Under the pieces are notes generated by a model. That model was not told where the DNA came from, did not search any database, and saw only the letters and a program-made list of their open reading frames with translations. Position numbers and translations under genes: made by a program. DNA of 64,000 bases from Paramesorhizobium endophyticum (GTDB taxonomy: Bacteria; Pseudomonadota; Alphaproteobacteria; Rhizobiales; Rhizobiaceae). The number at the start of each line of letters is the position of its first letter. Position 1 is the first letter of the stretch. Location of the stretch: assembly GCF_014640615.1 (NCBI RefSeq), contig NZ_BMHH01000001.1:248001-312000 (forward strand), in the 5' to 3' direction. Positions 8,278 through 16,922 of the stretch are shown here, piece after piece.

Positions 8278-9550
8278 CGGCGCGCTTCACCCGGCCCTGA
8301 CGCCCCGGATGGTGGCGGCTTTGCTCGGCGCGCTGATCTTCTCGCTGCTGCTGATCTCGTTCCGCCCCTATTTCCCTGAAGGTACGGACAAGGAGGGCGG
8401 CGACCTCGCCAACCAGCTCGGCTTCAGCGGTCTCGGGGCGCTCGGCGTGCTCTCGGTCCTGATGCTGGCGCGCCCGCGCACGATCGCCGCGATGGCAAGC
8501 CCGCCCTGGCTGCTGATGCTCGGTTTCGTCGCATTTTCCGCATTGATTTCGCCCGACCAGCAAGCGGCCCTGCGCGCCTTCCTCTTCACCCTCATCGCCA
8601 TGATTGCGACCATTTCGGTGCTGTGCCTGCCCCGGGATGCCGATGGCTTTTCGCTCATCCTGGTCACAGCGGCCGCGCTGGTGCTCGTTCTTTGCTATGG
8701 GGGCATCGCGCTCGTGCCCAATCTGGCGACGCATGGGGCCGATGCGCAGGAGCCACAGAACTCATTCCTCTGGCGTGGCCTCTTCTCGCACAAGAACGTC
8801 GCCGCTCCGGTCATGGCCGCGTTCTTTTTCGCAGGGATTTATCTCATGCGGCGGCGCTGGTTCGTCACCGGCGGCTTGATCGCCGTTGCCGCGCTTGCCT
8901 TCGTGTCGGGGGCAGGCTCGAAAACCACGGCCGCGCTCGTGCCGCTCGTCGCCATGCTCGTGGGCGTGCCGGGCATGTTCGGCCTGAGGCCGGTTGCGGC
9001 GGTGCTGGTCCTTGCGACGCAGATCGGCTTTTTCTGCTTCACGCTCGGCGTAGTGCTGTTCCCGCCGATCGCGCGCCTCATCGGGGCCTTTCTCCCGGCG
9101 CCCTCCTTCACCGGACGCACGGATATCTGGCGCTTCGCGCTGGAAATGCTGGAGAAGAAGCCATGGACCGGCTACGGCCTCGGCGGCTTCTGGTCGACGC
9201 CGACAGCCCTTTATGCCGCGCGGCCCTATTATCTCGATTGGGACGTGCGGGGCATCGTGCATGCCCATAACGGCTATCTCGACATCGCGGTCACCATGGG
9301 CATTCCCGCGCTCGTTTGCGCCGTCATCGTCATCATCTTCATGCCGCTCCTCGATTACCTTCGCTGCCGCCGCAACCGCGAGAACGTGCTTCTGGCGGAT
9401 TTCTTCCTGATGGTGCTGACCTTTTCGACGCTCAATGCCTTTCTGGAGAGCTTCTTCTTTCGCCGCGCCGACCCGGTCTGGCTGATGCTGGTGTTCGCGC
9501 TTTTCGGGCTTCGGATGACGGCCCGGGTAAAGATAGCGAGTAGGGAATAG
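8246..9550 (+). CDS. O-antigen ligase/polymerase family membrane protein (Wzy-like)
   Basis: 434 residues with about ten to twelve membrane helices and one large periplasmic loop of the O-antigen ligase (PF04932) type. That loop carries RTDIWRFALEMLEKKPWTGYG and HAHNGYLDIAVTMG, with the conserved histidine. In a Wzx/Wzy system this protein joins repeat units on the periplasmic face. ATG at 8246 is preferred because GGA lies seven nucleotides upstream; ATG at 8240 is too close to that site. It overlaps the GT2 gene by 32 nt. A ligase role cannot be separated from a polymerase role by sequence. Confidence 0.85.
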   Translation: MSNIDSLKRTDGALHPALTPRMVAALLGALIFSLLLISFRPYFPEGTDKEGGDLANQLGFSGLGALGVLSVLMLARPRTIAAMASPPWLLMLGFVAFSALISPDQQAALRAFLFTLIAMIATISVLCLPRDADGFSLILVTAAALVLVLCYGGIALVPNLATHGADAQEPQNSFLWRGLFSHKNVAAPVMAAFFFAGIYLMRRRWFVTGGLIAVAALAFVSGAGSKTTAALVPLVAMLVGVPGMFGLRPVAAVLVLATQIGFFCFTLGVVLFPPIARLIGAFLPAPSFTGRTDIWRFALEMLEKKPWTGYGLGGFWSTPTALYAARPYYLDWDVRGIVHAHNGYLDIAVTMGIPALVCAVIVIIFMPLLDYLRCRRNRENVLLADFFLMVLTFSTLNAFLESFFFRRADPVWLMLVFALFGLRMTARVKIASRE

Positions 9551-9607
9551 TGAGTAGTGAGGTAGTCAAGAGGTCTCCAATAATCTACTCACTACTCACT
9601 ACTCACT
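9549..9607. repeat. GTGAGTA-type inverted repeat
   Basis: Left arm AGTGAGTAGTGAGG (9549-9562) and right arm CTACTCACTACTCACTACTC (from 9585) can form a long hairpin built from tandem GTGAGTA units. There is no T-run, so it is not a classic terminator. The same unit recurs at 15698-15766 and in part near 31513-31527. It lies just before proC. Confidence 0.75.
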
Positions 9608-9619
9608 GGAGACAAGGTT

Positions 9620-10432
9620 ATGGGCGACACGGTGGTTCTGGTCGGATGCGGCAATATGGGTTTCGCCATGCTGAGAGGCTGGCTCGACTCCGGCGCGCTC
9701 GAGCCTCAGGATATCCACGTGGTGGAACCCGCCGAAGCGCTGCGCGAGCGGGCGGCGGGCCTTGGCGTCCATACCGTTGCAGATGCGGGCGCGCTGGCCA
9801 GTGATCTGAAGCCACGCATGGTGCTGATCGCCGTGAAGCCGCAGATGATGGCGGATGTGCTGCCCGCCTATGCCCGCTTCGCCGACGCCACCTTCGTCAG
9901 CATCGCCGCCGGAACGCCGGTGGCGCTGTTCGAAAAGCTACTGGGCGAGAAAACCGCGATCATGCGCGTGATGCCGAACACGCCTGCCGCCATCGGCAAG
10001 GGCATGCTCGTCACCTACCGCAACGCCAATGTGACCGACGCGGACGCCGCCTTCATCGCCGGGCTTTTGGAGACGAGCGGCGAAGTGGCAAGCATCGCCG
10101 ACGAAAGCCTGATGGATGCGGTGACGGCGGTTTCGGGATCGGGACCCGCCTATGTCTTCCATTTCATCGAATGCCTGACCGATGCGGGCGTCGCCGCCGG
10201 TCTCGACCGGACGATGGCGGAACTGCTTGCGCGGCAGACCGTTTACGGCGCAGGCGCGCTGGCGGCGGAAAGCCAGGACAGCCCGTCGAGACTGCGCGAG
10301 CAGGTGACGAGCCCAAAAGGCACCACGGCAGCCGCACTGGAGGTGCTGATGGGCGAGGACCGCTTGAAGAATCTCGTTACAGAAGCGGTGGAAGCGGCGA
10401 AGAAGCGCTCAATAGAGCTTGGTAAAGGTTGA
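9620..10432 (+). CDS. proC: Pyrroline-5-carboxylate reductase
   Basis: 270 residues. It reduces 1-pyrroline-5-carboxylate to L-proline with NAD(P)H, the last step of proline synthesis, in the cytosol. The Rossmann loop is VGCGNMGFAML at residues 8-18. MRVMPNTPAAIGKG and the family signature SGSGPAYVFHFIECLTDAG follow, then the C-terminal REQVTSPKGTTAAAL segment. Length is normal. ATG at 9620 follows GGAGAC (9608-9613). The gene is preceded by a GTGAGTA hairpin and followed by a 186-nt AT-rich gap with a type F repeat. Confidence 0.96.
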   Translation: MGDTVVLVGCGNMGFAMLRGWLDSGALEPQDIHVVEPAEALRERAAGLGVHTVADAGALASDLKPRMVLIAVKPQMMADVLPAYARFADATFVSIAAGTPVALFEKLLGEKTAIMRVMPNTPAAIGKGMLVTYRNANVTDADAAFIAGLLETSGEVASIADESLMDAVTAVSGSGPAYVFHFIECLTDAGVAAGLDRTMAELLARQTVYGAGALAAESQDSPSRLREQVTSPKGTTAAALEVLMGEDRLKNLVTEAVEAAKKRSIELGKG

Positions 10433-10551
10433 ATTAATTTTTATTTCCTACATTATAGAACAAGTTTTCTTGCGTCTTGTTATATCGCTTGTACGCTTTG
10501 AGATGACGGTTGCACATGCGACCGCCGCAACGCAGACCAGTTTGTTTTTCC

Positions 10552-10593
10552 GCATGATCAGATCCGAAAGTCTGCAACTTTTCGGGATCATGC
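10552..10593. repeat. Type F palindromic repeat, copy 1
   Basis: 42-nt imperfect palindrome running from GCATGATCAGATCCGAAAG to CTTTTCGGGATCATGC around a short centre. It is nearly identical to 49832-49874 and related to 42155-42184. Such sequences are common between genes in Hyphomicrobiales. It lies 26 nt before the small gene at 10619. Confidence 0.8.
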
Positions 10594-10618
10594 TAACTGA
10601 CGAAGAGAGGAAACAGAC

Positions 10619-10963
10619 ATGCCGAGTTTGCTGCCCCCGCTTCATGAAGGTCATGCGCCGATTTATCTGCACAACGCGTTCCAGGACGCGGTCGATGCTT
10701 ATGAAGACTGGATCGCCGGGACGGAAGAACCCGCGGTGAATGTCAACGGCAAGCATACGCGCATCAGCGTCATCTTCCGCCGCCTGTGGAGTTGCACCGA
10801 CCCCGTGCCGATGCGCACGCTCAGCGCCTTGCGCGATCTGGCGCCGGAGGAATGGTTGAAGCCCGACGCGGCGAATGGCACGACCTATGCGCAGGGGGCT
10901 CGCGCCATGCGGGCGCTGTGCGAGGAAAGGCTTAAACGGAGGTTGGGCGGAAGGCCGAGGTAG
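10619..10963 (+). CDS. Conserved-looking small protein of unknown function
   Basis: 114 residues, soluble, not recognised. It starts MPSLLPPLHEGHAPIYLHN and ends in a basic RLKRRLGGRPR tail. One tryptophan-rich stretch (RRLWSCTDPVPMRTL) is the only striking feature, and there is no signal or membrane segment. ATG at 10619 has GAGAGGAAAC just upstream. Codon use matches its neighbours. It stands alone between proC and a type A repeat element. Gene status is likely from start site, length and composition; function cannot be given. Confidence 0.65.
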   Translation: MPSLLPPLHEGHAPIYLHNAFQDAVDAYEDWIAGTEEPAVNVNGKHTRISVIFRRLWSCTDPVPMRTLSALRDLAPEEWLKPDAANGTTYAQGARAMRALCEERLKRRLGGRPR

Positions 10964-10990
10964 GATTTGTCCCACCGTTGCGCCCGGCAC

Positions 10991-11149
10991 ACCCCCCTCT
11001 GCCCTGCCGGGCATCTCCCCCACAAGGGGGGAGATTACGCCTTCATAGACGCTCGGTACCAATTGCCAACGTTGCAAGGTAGGCAATGAATGTCATGTCA
11101 GCCAATCTCCCTCCTTGTGGGGGAGATGTCCGGCAGGACAGAGGGGGGT
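10991..11149. repeat. Type A palindromic element, copy 1
   Basis: 159 bp. Arms run from ACCCCCCTCTGCCCTGCC on the left to GGCAGGACAGAGGGGGGT on the right, each about 46 nt and inverted, around a 67-nt centre. Its centre is inverted relative to the other three copies (16923, 35789, 39721). There is no open reading frame of note, so it is a non-autonomous repeat. Confidence 0.9.
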
Positions 11150-11180
11150 GATCCCCGCGCCGACACCTCCAAACCGTCCC

Positions 11181-11879
11181 CTACCGCAACACCCACGCCA
11201 GAACAGGCGCGGCCAGCACATTGACCATGCCGACCATCACCATGACCAGCCCGGCGATGGAGCCTTCCTCGCGGCCGATCTGATGCGCCTTGGCGACGCC
11301 CGCGCCATGGGCGCCCATGCCGAAGAGAGCGCCGCGCGCCAGGCTGGAGCGCAGCGGTAGCCAGTGCAGCATCGCCTCGCCCATCGCGGCGCCGAAAACG
11401 CCGGTGAAGGCTACGAAGACGGCGGTGAGATCGGGAATGCCGCCGATATCGCCCGATACGGTCATGGCGAAGGGTGTGCTCATGGAGCGCGGGAGCAGGC
11501 TCAGGCGCAGGGTTTCGTTGAGGCCGAGGAGGGTCGCAAGTCCCCAGGCGGTGAGCATCGCCGTGACGCTGCCAACAAGGACACCCGCAAGCAGAACCGG
11601 CCAATGGCGGCGGATCAGTGCGCGCTGCTGATAGATGGGCACGGCGAAGGCAACCGTCGCGGGGCCAAGCAACGCCACGAGCCAATGGGTGCCCCCGATA
11701 TAGGCGCGGTAATCGCTGTGCAGCATCAGGACGACGCCCGTCAGCAGCACCGGCGTGACCGCCAGCGGCGTCAGCCACCAGAGCGGCCAGCGCCGGTAAA
11801 GGCTCTTGGCCGCGAGATAAAGAAGGATCGTCGCCAGCGACCAGAATATGGTCTGGAAGACGGGATCATTCGGCGACAT
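11181..11879 (-). CDS. LrgB/CidB family membrane protein
   Basis: 232 residues with six to eight membrane helices. The family's hallmark regions are RSMSTPFAMTVSGDIGG and the glycine-rich GALFGMGAHGAGVAKA block. LrgB/CidB works with the holin-like LrgA/CidA; members are linked to control of murein hydrolase activity and, in some organisms, to export of pyruvate or other small acids. Its ATG at 11879 lies inside the end of the cidA-like gene (14-nt overlap), so translation is coupled. A LysR gene reads away from the pair. The exact substrate is unknown. Confidence 0.9.
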   Translation of the reverse strand: MSPNDPVFQTIFWSLATILLYLAAKSLYRRWPLWWLTPLAVTPVLLTGVVLMLHSDYRAYIGGTHWLVALLGPATVAFAVPIYQQRALIRRHWPVLLAGVLVGSVTAMLTAWGLATLLGLNETLRLSLLPRSMSTPFAMTVSGDIGGIPDLTAVFVAFTGVFGAAMGEAMLHWLPLRSSLARGALFGMGAHGAGVAKAHQIGREEGSIAGLVMVMVGMVNVLAAPVLAWVLR

Positions 11880-12273
11880 GGCGGGAGGTCCAGCGATAGC
11901 AGAGATCGACCGTCAGCGCGGTGACGCTCATCACCACCAGCGTGCCGACGAGGATGACGCCCAGAATCTTGAGCCCGAGCAGGCCGATGAATTCGCGATG
12001 GTCGATGATGGCGAGGACGGCGGGCACGAAGAAGAGCAGCATCTCCGCCAGCAGCCATTCCGCCCCGCGCTTCATGCTGAAAAGGCTGATGCGCCCGCTG
12101 GCGAGCAGGCCGAGCAGCAGCAGCATGCCGGCGATGCCGCCGGGAATGGGAAGGCCGAGGACGCGCACCAACCCCTCACCCGCCAGCCAGAAGCCGGACA
12201 GGAGCGCGACCTGTATGAGGCGGCTGCGGTGAACCGTGTGGCGGGATAGGGTCAGAAACCGATGCGCTGTCAT
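11866..12273 (-). CDS. CidA/LrgA family holin-like protein
   Basis: 135 residues with four membrane helices. The chain contains GLPIPGGIAGMLLLLGLL and the conserved WLLAEMLLFFVPAVLAI segment of the family, which is thought to form small oligomeric pores acting with LrgB/CidB. Three in-frame ATGs exist at 12288, 12279 and 12273. GGAGAG ends seven nucleotides before the last one, which I therefore prefer. It is the first gene of the pair and diverges from the LysR gene across about 106 bp. Confidence 0.88.
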   Translation of the reverse strand: MTAHRFLTLSRHTVHRSRLIQVALLSGFWLAGEGLVRVLGLPIPGGIAGMLLLLGLLASGRISLFSMKRGAEWLLAEMLLFFVPAVLAIIDHREFIGLLGLKILGVILVGTLVVMSVTALTVDLCYRWTSRHVAE

Positions 12274-12357
12274 ATTCATGCTCTCCATTGGGAGATGCCC
12301 AATGAGGGCAATATAGGGAGCGGCGCATCATGAATAAATTGAATTGATTGCATCGCT

Positions 12358-12378
12358 GCTATTCTGATATGGAATAGC
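12358..12378. promoter_or_regulatory. LysR-type operator candidate
   Basis: Perfect inverted repeat GCTATTC, seven nucleotides, GAATAGC. It fits the T-N11-A rule of LysR regulators (T at 12362, A at 12374). It ends one base before the LysR gene's ATG, so binding there would block that gene's own translation start or transcription. It could also act on the divergent cidAB-like pair. Confidence 0.6.
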
Positions 12379-12379
12379 T

Positions 12380-13276
12380 ATGAACCTTCGAACGCTCCAG
12401 GCTTTCGTGGAAGTCGTCCGGCAGGGCGGGTTTTCCCAGGCCGCCAAGACCATCCATGCCACGCAATCCACCGTCAGCAAGGCCGTGAAGCAGTTGGAAG
12501 ACGAGCTGGGCGCGGTGCTTCTCGACCGCAGCCTGCCCAGGGCGGCGCTGACCACGGCGGGCGAGATCGTCTATCGCCGCGCGCTCGCAATCCTCACCGA
12601 GCGGGAAGACCTCACCACCGAACTCAACGAGTTGCGGGGCTTGAAGCGCGGCGTCTTACGGCTGGGCCTGCCGCCCATCGGCAGCAACATCCTCTTCGCC
12701 CCGGTTTTCGCCGCCTATCGGAACCGGCATCCGGATATAGACATCCGCCTCGTCGAGCACGGCAGCAAGAGGCTGGAGGAGCTTTTGCTCACCGGCGAAC
12801 TCGACATTGCCGCCTCGCTCCTGCCCGTTGCAGAGGAGTTCGAATGGCAGGATGTGCGGCGCGAGCCGATCGTCGCGCTGCTTCCCCTCTCCCATCCTGC
12901 GACCGGCGAAGGCGCCGTGGCGCTCGGCGCGCTCGCCTCCCTGCCCTTCATCCTGTTCGAGAGCGGGTTCGCGCTCAACCAGATCATCCTCGACGCCTGC
13001 GCCCGCCAGGGCTTCTCGCCGGAAATCGCGGTGCGCAGCAGCCAGATCGATTTCATCGTCGAGTTGGCCGCGACAGGCATGGGCGTCGGCTTCCTGCCAC
13101 GCATGATCGCCGAACAGCGCCGGCATCCCGCCGTCCGCCTCGTCGCCATCGACGATGCGCAGATGGAATGGCACATGGCGCTGGTCTGGCGGCGGGGAGC
13201 CTACCTCTCCCATGCTGCGAAGGCCTGGCTCGACCTCGCGCGGATGCGGGCAGAGGGCGGCGAACGGAAGTCTTGA
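12380..13276 (+). CDS. LysR family regulator next to the cidAB-like pair
   Basis: 298 residues. The winged helix-turn-helix occupies residues 1-60, with GGFSQAAKTIHATQSTVSKAVKQ as helices 2-3. The effector-binding domain of the PBP2 type follows. Divergence from the cidA/lrgA-like genes is the arrangement of CidR, which activates them in response to a small acid; that role is inferred here. The ATG at 12380 touches a perfect 7-bp inverted repeat, which suggests autoregulation. Confidence 0.88.
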   Translation: MNLRTLQAFVEVVRQGGFSQAAKTIHATQSTVSKAVKQLEDELGAVLLDRSLPRAALTTAGEIVYRRALAILTEREDLTTELNELRGLKRGVLRLGLPPIGSNILFAPVFAAYRNRHPDIDIRLVEHGSKRLEELLLTGELDIAASLLPVAEEFEWQDVRREPIVALLPLSHPATGEGAVALGALASLPFILFESGFALNQIILDACARQGFSPEIAVRSSQIDFIVELAATGMGVGFLPRMIAEQRRHPAVRLVAIDDAQMEWHMALVWRRGAYLSHAAKAWLDLARMRAEGGERKS

Positions 13277-13381
13277 CAGCTACCGCCCTGCTCGCCTCGA
13301 TTACTTTTCCTTTTGCGGCCTTGATCTTCCAACGCCGAGGATTACCTTAATATACTACAACAACCAATGGAGGGACTCCCC

Positions 13382-13567
13382 ATGGAAGGGCAAGTTGTAT
13401 TCTATAAGGGCGAGCGGATTTTGTACCGTCACAAGATCGAAGTGCAGGACGACGGGTTCTCCAAGGGCGTCAATGACGCGATCATCGCCTTCCAGCGCAA
13501 TTATTCGGGCTTCGATCTGGCGGATGACGAAATCAACATCCGCGTGACCAAGCCGGGCATCGCATGA
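13382..13567 (+). CDS. Small soluble protein of unknown function
   Basis: 61 residues, acidic, no membrane segment and not recognised. It begins MEGQVVFYKGERILYRHKIE. The start at 13382 is set by GGAGGGA at 13369-13375, six nucleotides upstream; the earlier in-frame ATG at 13367 overlaps that site. Codon use is like that of its neighbours. It lies between the LysR gene and the sialyltransferase-like gene, both on the same strand. The good ribosome site and lack of repeats make it a likely real gene. Confidence 0.6.
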   Translation: MEGQVVFYKGERILYRHKIEVQDDGFSKGVNDAIIAFQRNYSGFDLADDEINIRVTKPGIA

Positions 13568-13667
13568 TACCTTGGATGAGGATGCCGTAAATTTTATTCG
13601 CTGATCATTGTCAGAGGGGCATTTCCCGGTAAAGAAGAGGGATATTTTCCCGCAACCGGAAACACCG

Positions 13668-14285
13668 ATGCCCCTCTCCCGCAAAACGCTTGTCATTATC
13701 GGCAATGGCGACCTGCCCCGTGATCTTTCCGCAGAAATCGACGCGGCAGATTTCGTGCTGCGGTTCAACAAGCCGAAGGTGGGACCGGGCGGCACGCGAA
13801 CCGACCTTCTGATGTTGATCAACTCCAGCAAGCAGATGCAGGACTGGCTGGAAGACCCGGATTTCGTCCGTTCGCCTTTCTTCGAGGCGGCAGGAGAGGT
13901 CATACTGGTGCATCATCCGGAGATTATCGAGAAATATTGCGTCCAGCCGAACATCCTTTCGCGCCTTAAAGGCCGCCGGGCGGACTGGACCTGGGCCGCG
14001 ATCAACATATTCGGCGGTGCGGGCAAGGAGATTCGTATCCTGCCGCCGCAATTCTATCTCGAGGCTTGCGAAGAGTTGGGAATAACGCAGGCAAATCTGC
14101 GCGAAGTATTCCCAAGCACCGGCTATCTGGGTATCAGATATATATTGCAGAATTTCCCGTGTGAAACTTGGGACATCAAGCTCTGCGGCTTCAGCTGGGA
14201 AGGCTGGCGGCGGCATAATTGGGCGGATGAGCGCCGCTGGGTCGAGGACAGAATGGAGGAAGGGCGTCTTTCATTTCTGACCTGA
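13668..14285 (+). CDS. Sialyltransferase-like (GT29-type) protein
   Basis: 205 residues. The N-terminal VIIGNGDLPRDLSAEIDAAD followed by FVLRFNKP resembles the L-motif of family 29 sialyltransferases (G-N-G, acidic helix, then F-x-x-R-x-N). Then comes GPGGTRTDLLMLIN, where the family reads a similar glycine-rich, G-x-R-x-D turn. A related group in rhizobia is often labelled urease operon accessory protein. No signal peptide or membrane helix is seen, so it would act in the cytosol. ATG at 13668 fits better than the upstream TTG at 13608, though neither has a strong ribosome site. The acceptor is unknown. Confidence 0.6.
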   Translation: MPLSRKTLVIIGNGDLPRDLSAEIDAADFVLRFNKPKVGPGGTRTDLLMLINSSKQMQDWLEDPDFVRSPFFEAAGEVILVHHPEIIEKYCVQPNILSRLKGRRADWTWAAINIFGGAGKEIRILPPQFYLEACEELGITQANLREVFPSTGYLGIRYILQNFPCETWDIKLCGFSWEGWRRHNWADERRWVEDRMEEGRLSFLT

Positions 14286-14416
14286 GCGCGTCTCCTCGCG
14301 AAAATTTGCGTGTAATCAAATGATCATGTGACCGCCCGTGGCAAATTGCCCCCATCGCTGGCGTGGACGCAAAAAGTCAAACGCGGTAGGAAACACATGA
14401 ATTGAGGGAGCGTTTG

Positions 14417-15694
14417 ATGGACTATCGCCGTTTTTTCGAGGATGCGATCGACCAGTTGCACGCCGAGAAGCGTTACCGCGTCTTTGCCGATCTGGAACGT
14501 ATTGCTGGCCGTTTTCCCCGTGCCCTCTGGCGCAATAATGGAGCGGCGCGCGAAATCACCGTGTGGTGCTCCAATGACTATCTGGGCATGGGCCAGCATC
14601 CGGATGTGATCGCAGCCCTCTGCGATGCCGCGGAGCGGCTCGGCACCGGCGCGGGCGGCACCCGCAACATCTCCGGCACCAACCGCCCGCTGGTCGAGCT
14701 TGAGGAAGAGCTCGCCGATTTGCATGGCAAGGAGGCGGGGCTCGTCTTCACCTCCGGCTTCGTGTCGAACGAGGCGGCGATTTCCACCATCGGCAAGCTG
14801 CTGCCCGATTGCCTGATCCTCTCGGACGAGCTCAACCACGCCTCGATGATCGAGGGCGTGCGGCGCTCCGGCGCGGAGAAGAAGATCTTCCGCCACAACG
14901 ATCTCGAGCATCTGGAAAGCCTGCTGAAGGCGGCCGGCAAGCAGCGCGCCAAAATCATCGTCTTCGAATCCGTCTACTCGATGGATGGCGACATCGCGCC
15001 GATCAAAGAGATCGCCGATCTCGCCGACGAATATAACGCCATGACCTATATCGACGAGGTGCACGCGGTCGGCATGTACGGGCCGCGCGGCGGCGGCATC
15101 ACCGACCGCGACGGGCTTGCCCACCGCATCGACATCATCGAGGGCACGCTCGCCAAGGCGTTCGGCTCGCTCGGCGGCTATATCACCGGCCCGCGCTCGG
15201 TCATCGACGCGGTGCGCTCCTATGCGCCGGGCTTTATCTTCACCACCGCCCTGCCCCCTTCCATCGCGGCGGCTGCCACGGCCTCGATCCGCCATCTGAA
15301 GAAATCGCAGGAGGAGCGTCGGCAACATCAGCGCCAGGCGCAGATGACGAAGGACGTGCTTTCCACCGCAGGACTGCCGGTGATGCCGTCGCAGACGCAT
15401 ATCGTTCCAGTGCTCGTCGGCGACCCGGAGCTTTGCAAGAAGGCAAGCGACCGGCTGCTGGAGGTGCACGGCATCTATATCCAGCCGATCAACTACCCGA
15501 CCGTACCGCGCGGTACGGAGCGGCTGCGCATCACCCCGACGCCGTTCCACGACGATACGCTGGTGCTGCAGTTGCGGGACGCACTCAGCGAAGTCTGGGA
15601 AACGCTGGGCATTCCCTTCGCCGAGACACGGGCCCCGCAGGTCGCCAAATCCGACCGCGTCGTGCCGCTGATGGTGTCGCAGGCGGGGGGATGA
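14417..15694 (+). CDS. hemA: 5-aminolevulinate synthase
   Basis: 425 residues. It condenses glycine and succinyl-CoA to 5-aminolevulinate, the first step of heme and cobalamin synthesis by the Shemin route typical of Alphaproteobacteria. The pyridoxal-phosphate lysine is Lys247 in [39 protein letters not shown] and [12 protein letters not shown] are the other family blocks. ATG at 14417 follows GAGGGAG; the upstream in-frame TTG at 14402 is not needed. A GTGAGTA-type hairpin lies between it and the convergent gene downstream. Confidence 0.97.
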   Translation: MDYRRFFEDAIDQLHAEKRYRVFADLERIAGRFPRALWRNNGAAREITVWCSNDYLGMGQHPDVIAALCDAAERLGTGAGGTRNISGTNRPLVELEEELADLHGKEAGLVFTSGFVSNEAAISTIGKLLPDCLILSDELNHASMIEGVRRSGAEKKIFRHNDLEHLESLLKAAGKQRAKIIVFESVYSMDGDIAPIKEIADLADEYNAMTYIDEVHAVGMYGPRGGGITDRDGLAHRIDIIEGTLAKAFGSLGGYITGPRSVIDAVRSYAPGFIFTTALPPSIAAAATASIRHLKKSQEERRQHQRQAQMTKDVLSTAGLPVMPSQTHIVPVLVGDPELCKKASDRLLEVHGIYIQPINYPTVPRGTERLRITPTPFHDDTLVLQLRDALSEVWETLGIPFAETRAPQVAKSDRVVPLMVSQAGG

Positions 15695-15697
15695 AAT

Positions 15698-15766
15698 GAG
15701 TGAGGTAGTGAGTAGTGAGTAGTGAGTAGTGAGGTAGAGGAAAAAATATCTCACTACTCACTACTC
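15698..15766. repeat. GTGAGTA-type inverted repeat between convergent genes
   Basis: Tandem AGTGAGT units at 15699-15737 face CTCACTACTCACTACTC at 15750-15766, making a long imperfect hairpin with an A-rich loop. It lies in the gap between hemA and the AbrB gene and could end transcription from both sides, though neither side has a proper T-run. Confidence 0.7.
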
Positions 15767-16830
15767 CCTCTCCCATTCAACCACCGTGCCACGAACGGCA
15801 CCGTTACCGCGATCATGATGAACCGCGCCACATGGTGCGAGGCGACATAGGCGGGGTCGACGCCCAGCGAAAAGGCGATGACGGTCAAGGCTTCCAGCGC
15901 GCCCGGCGCGAAGGCGAGCGCGATCTGGGCCGGGTGAAGGTCGAAGAGCAGCCAGACCACCGCGCCCACGGCAAAGGCCGCCGATGTGCCGATAATGAAG
16001 GCCAGAAGCGCGGCGGGCAGGTAGCGGACAATGTGAACGCGGTGGCTGGCATTGACCCGCGAACCGATGAGTACGCCGAGCACGATGGTGCCGATATCGG
16101 AAATCCCGGTCGGCAGGCTCGCCTCCACCCATGAGCCGCCATGCAGGATGGCGCTCGCCAGCAGCGCGCCCAGCATCATGCCGCCGGGAATGCGGCTGTA
16201 ATGGCCGATCACCGCCCCGGCGAGCCCGCCCACGAACAGGATGGCGGCCGCTTCAAGGGTCAGTTCATGGGCAGCTGTCAGATCGACATGCGGGGCGTTC
16301 TTGCCGAGAATAGCGAGAAGCGGAGCGAGAAAGCCGATCAGCAGCAGAAGCCGCGTGGTCTGGATGATGGTGATGCGAACCATGTCGGCACGCGTGTCGC
16401 TTGCCGCCGCAAGAACAAAAGACAGCGCGCCCGGCAGCGCGGAGAACAGCGCCGTCTGCCCATCCCAGCCGAAACCCTTGCGCAGGAGCAGATAGGTCAG
16501 CCCCGTTACGGCAATGAGCGTGACGAACAACAGCGCAAAACTGCCCGGCCATGCCGAGAGTTGCGCCAGCGTATCCGGCCGCACGCCGGATCCCGCCTGC
16601 AAGCCCAGCATGAAGAAGATGAGAATACGCAGCCAGTCGGGGACGTAGATTCTTACGCCTGAAAGCGAGGCGGCGGTAACTGATATCACCGACCCCAGAA
16701 GGAAGGGGATGGGCAGGCCGATGAAGTAAGCCGCCAGCGCGCCGACCGTGGCGATGGCAAGCGAGGCGGCCATGGCGATGGTTTTCGACCAGATGTCGTC
16801 CTTGGCGGGTTGGCGGAAACCCTGATCCAT
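15754..16830 (-). CDS. AbrB-family (PF05145) membrane protein
   Basis: 358 residues with about ten helices, built as two related halves. The first half has PIPFLLGSVISVTAASLSG and LPGALSFVLAAASDTRADMVRI. The second has RIPGGMMLGALLASAI and APGALEALTVIAFSLGVDPAYVASHH. This internal duplication defines the family once called putative ammonia monooxygenase; that name is misleading and no enzyme site is present. Some members are proposed regulators or transporters. It is a single gene, convergent with hemA, whose start region borders a type A element. Confidence 0.85.
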   Translation of the reverse strand: MDQGFRQPAKDDIWSKTIAMAASLAIATVGALAAYFIGLPIPFLLGSVISVTAASLSGVRIYVPDWLRILIFFMLGLQAGSGVRPDTLAQLSAWPGSFALLFVTLIAVTGLTYLLLRKGFGWDGQTALFSALPGALSFVLAAASDTRADMVRITIIQTTRLLLLIGFLAPLLAILGKNAPHVDLTAAHELTLEAAAILFVGGLAGAVIGHYSRIPGGMMLGALLASAILHGGSWVEASLPTGISDIGTIVLGVLIGSRVNASHRVHIVRYLPAALLAFIIGTSAAFAVGAVVWLLFDLHPAQIALAFAPGALEALTVIAFSLGVDPAYVASHHVARFIMIAVTVPFVARWLNGRGSSE

Positions 16831-16922
16831 TTGTTATGTCCCCTCTGTCGTATTACCTTATCCGCTCGCTTCTTTGGCGATGATGCGAGGGGTTTTCAAA
16901 ATGGACATGTTGGCGGGACAGT

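Noticed and set aside
10991-11149. Insertion sequence remnant
   Set aside because: The palindromic element contains no transposase fragment in any frame and all four copies have one fixed short length; treated as a non-autonomous repeat instead.
14324-15754. 476-residue open frame antisense to hemA
   Set aside because: It mirrors third-codon GC of hemA; no domain is recognisable, and it includes the intergenic repeat at its start.
15698-15766. Possible CRISPR or minisatellite (AGTGAGT units)
   Set aside because: Units are 7-8 bp, contiguous and form one hairpin; there are no unique spacers and no cas genes.
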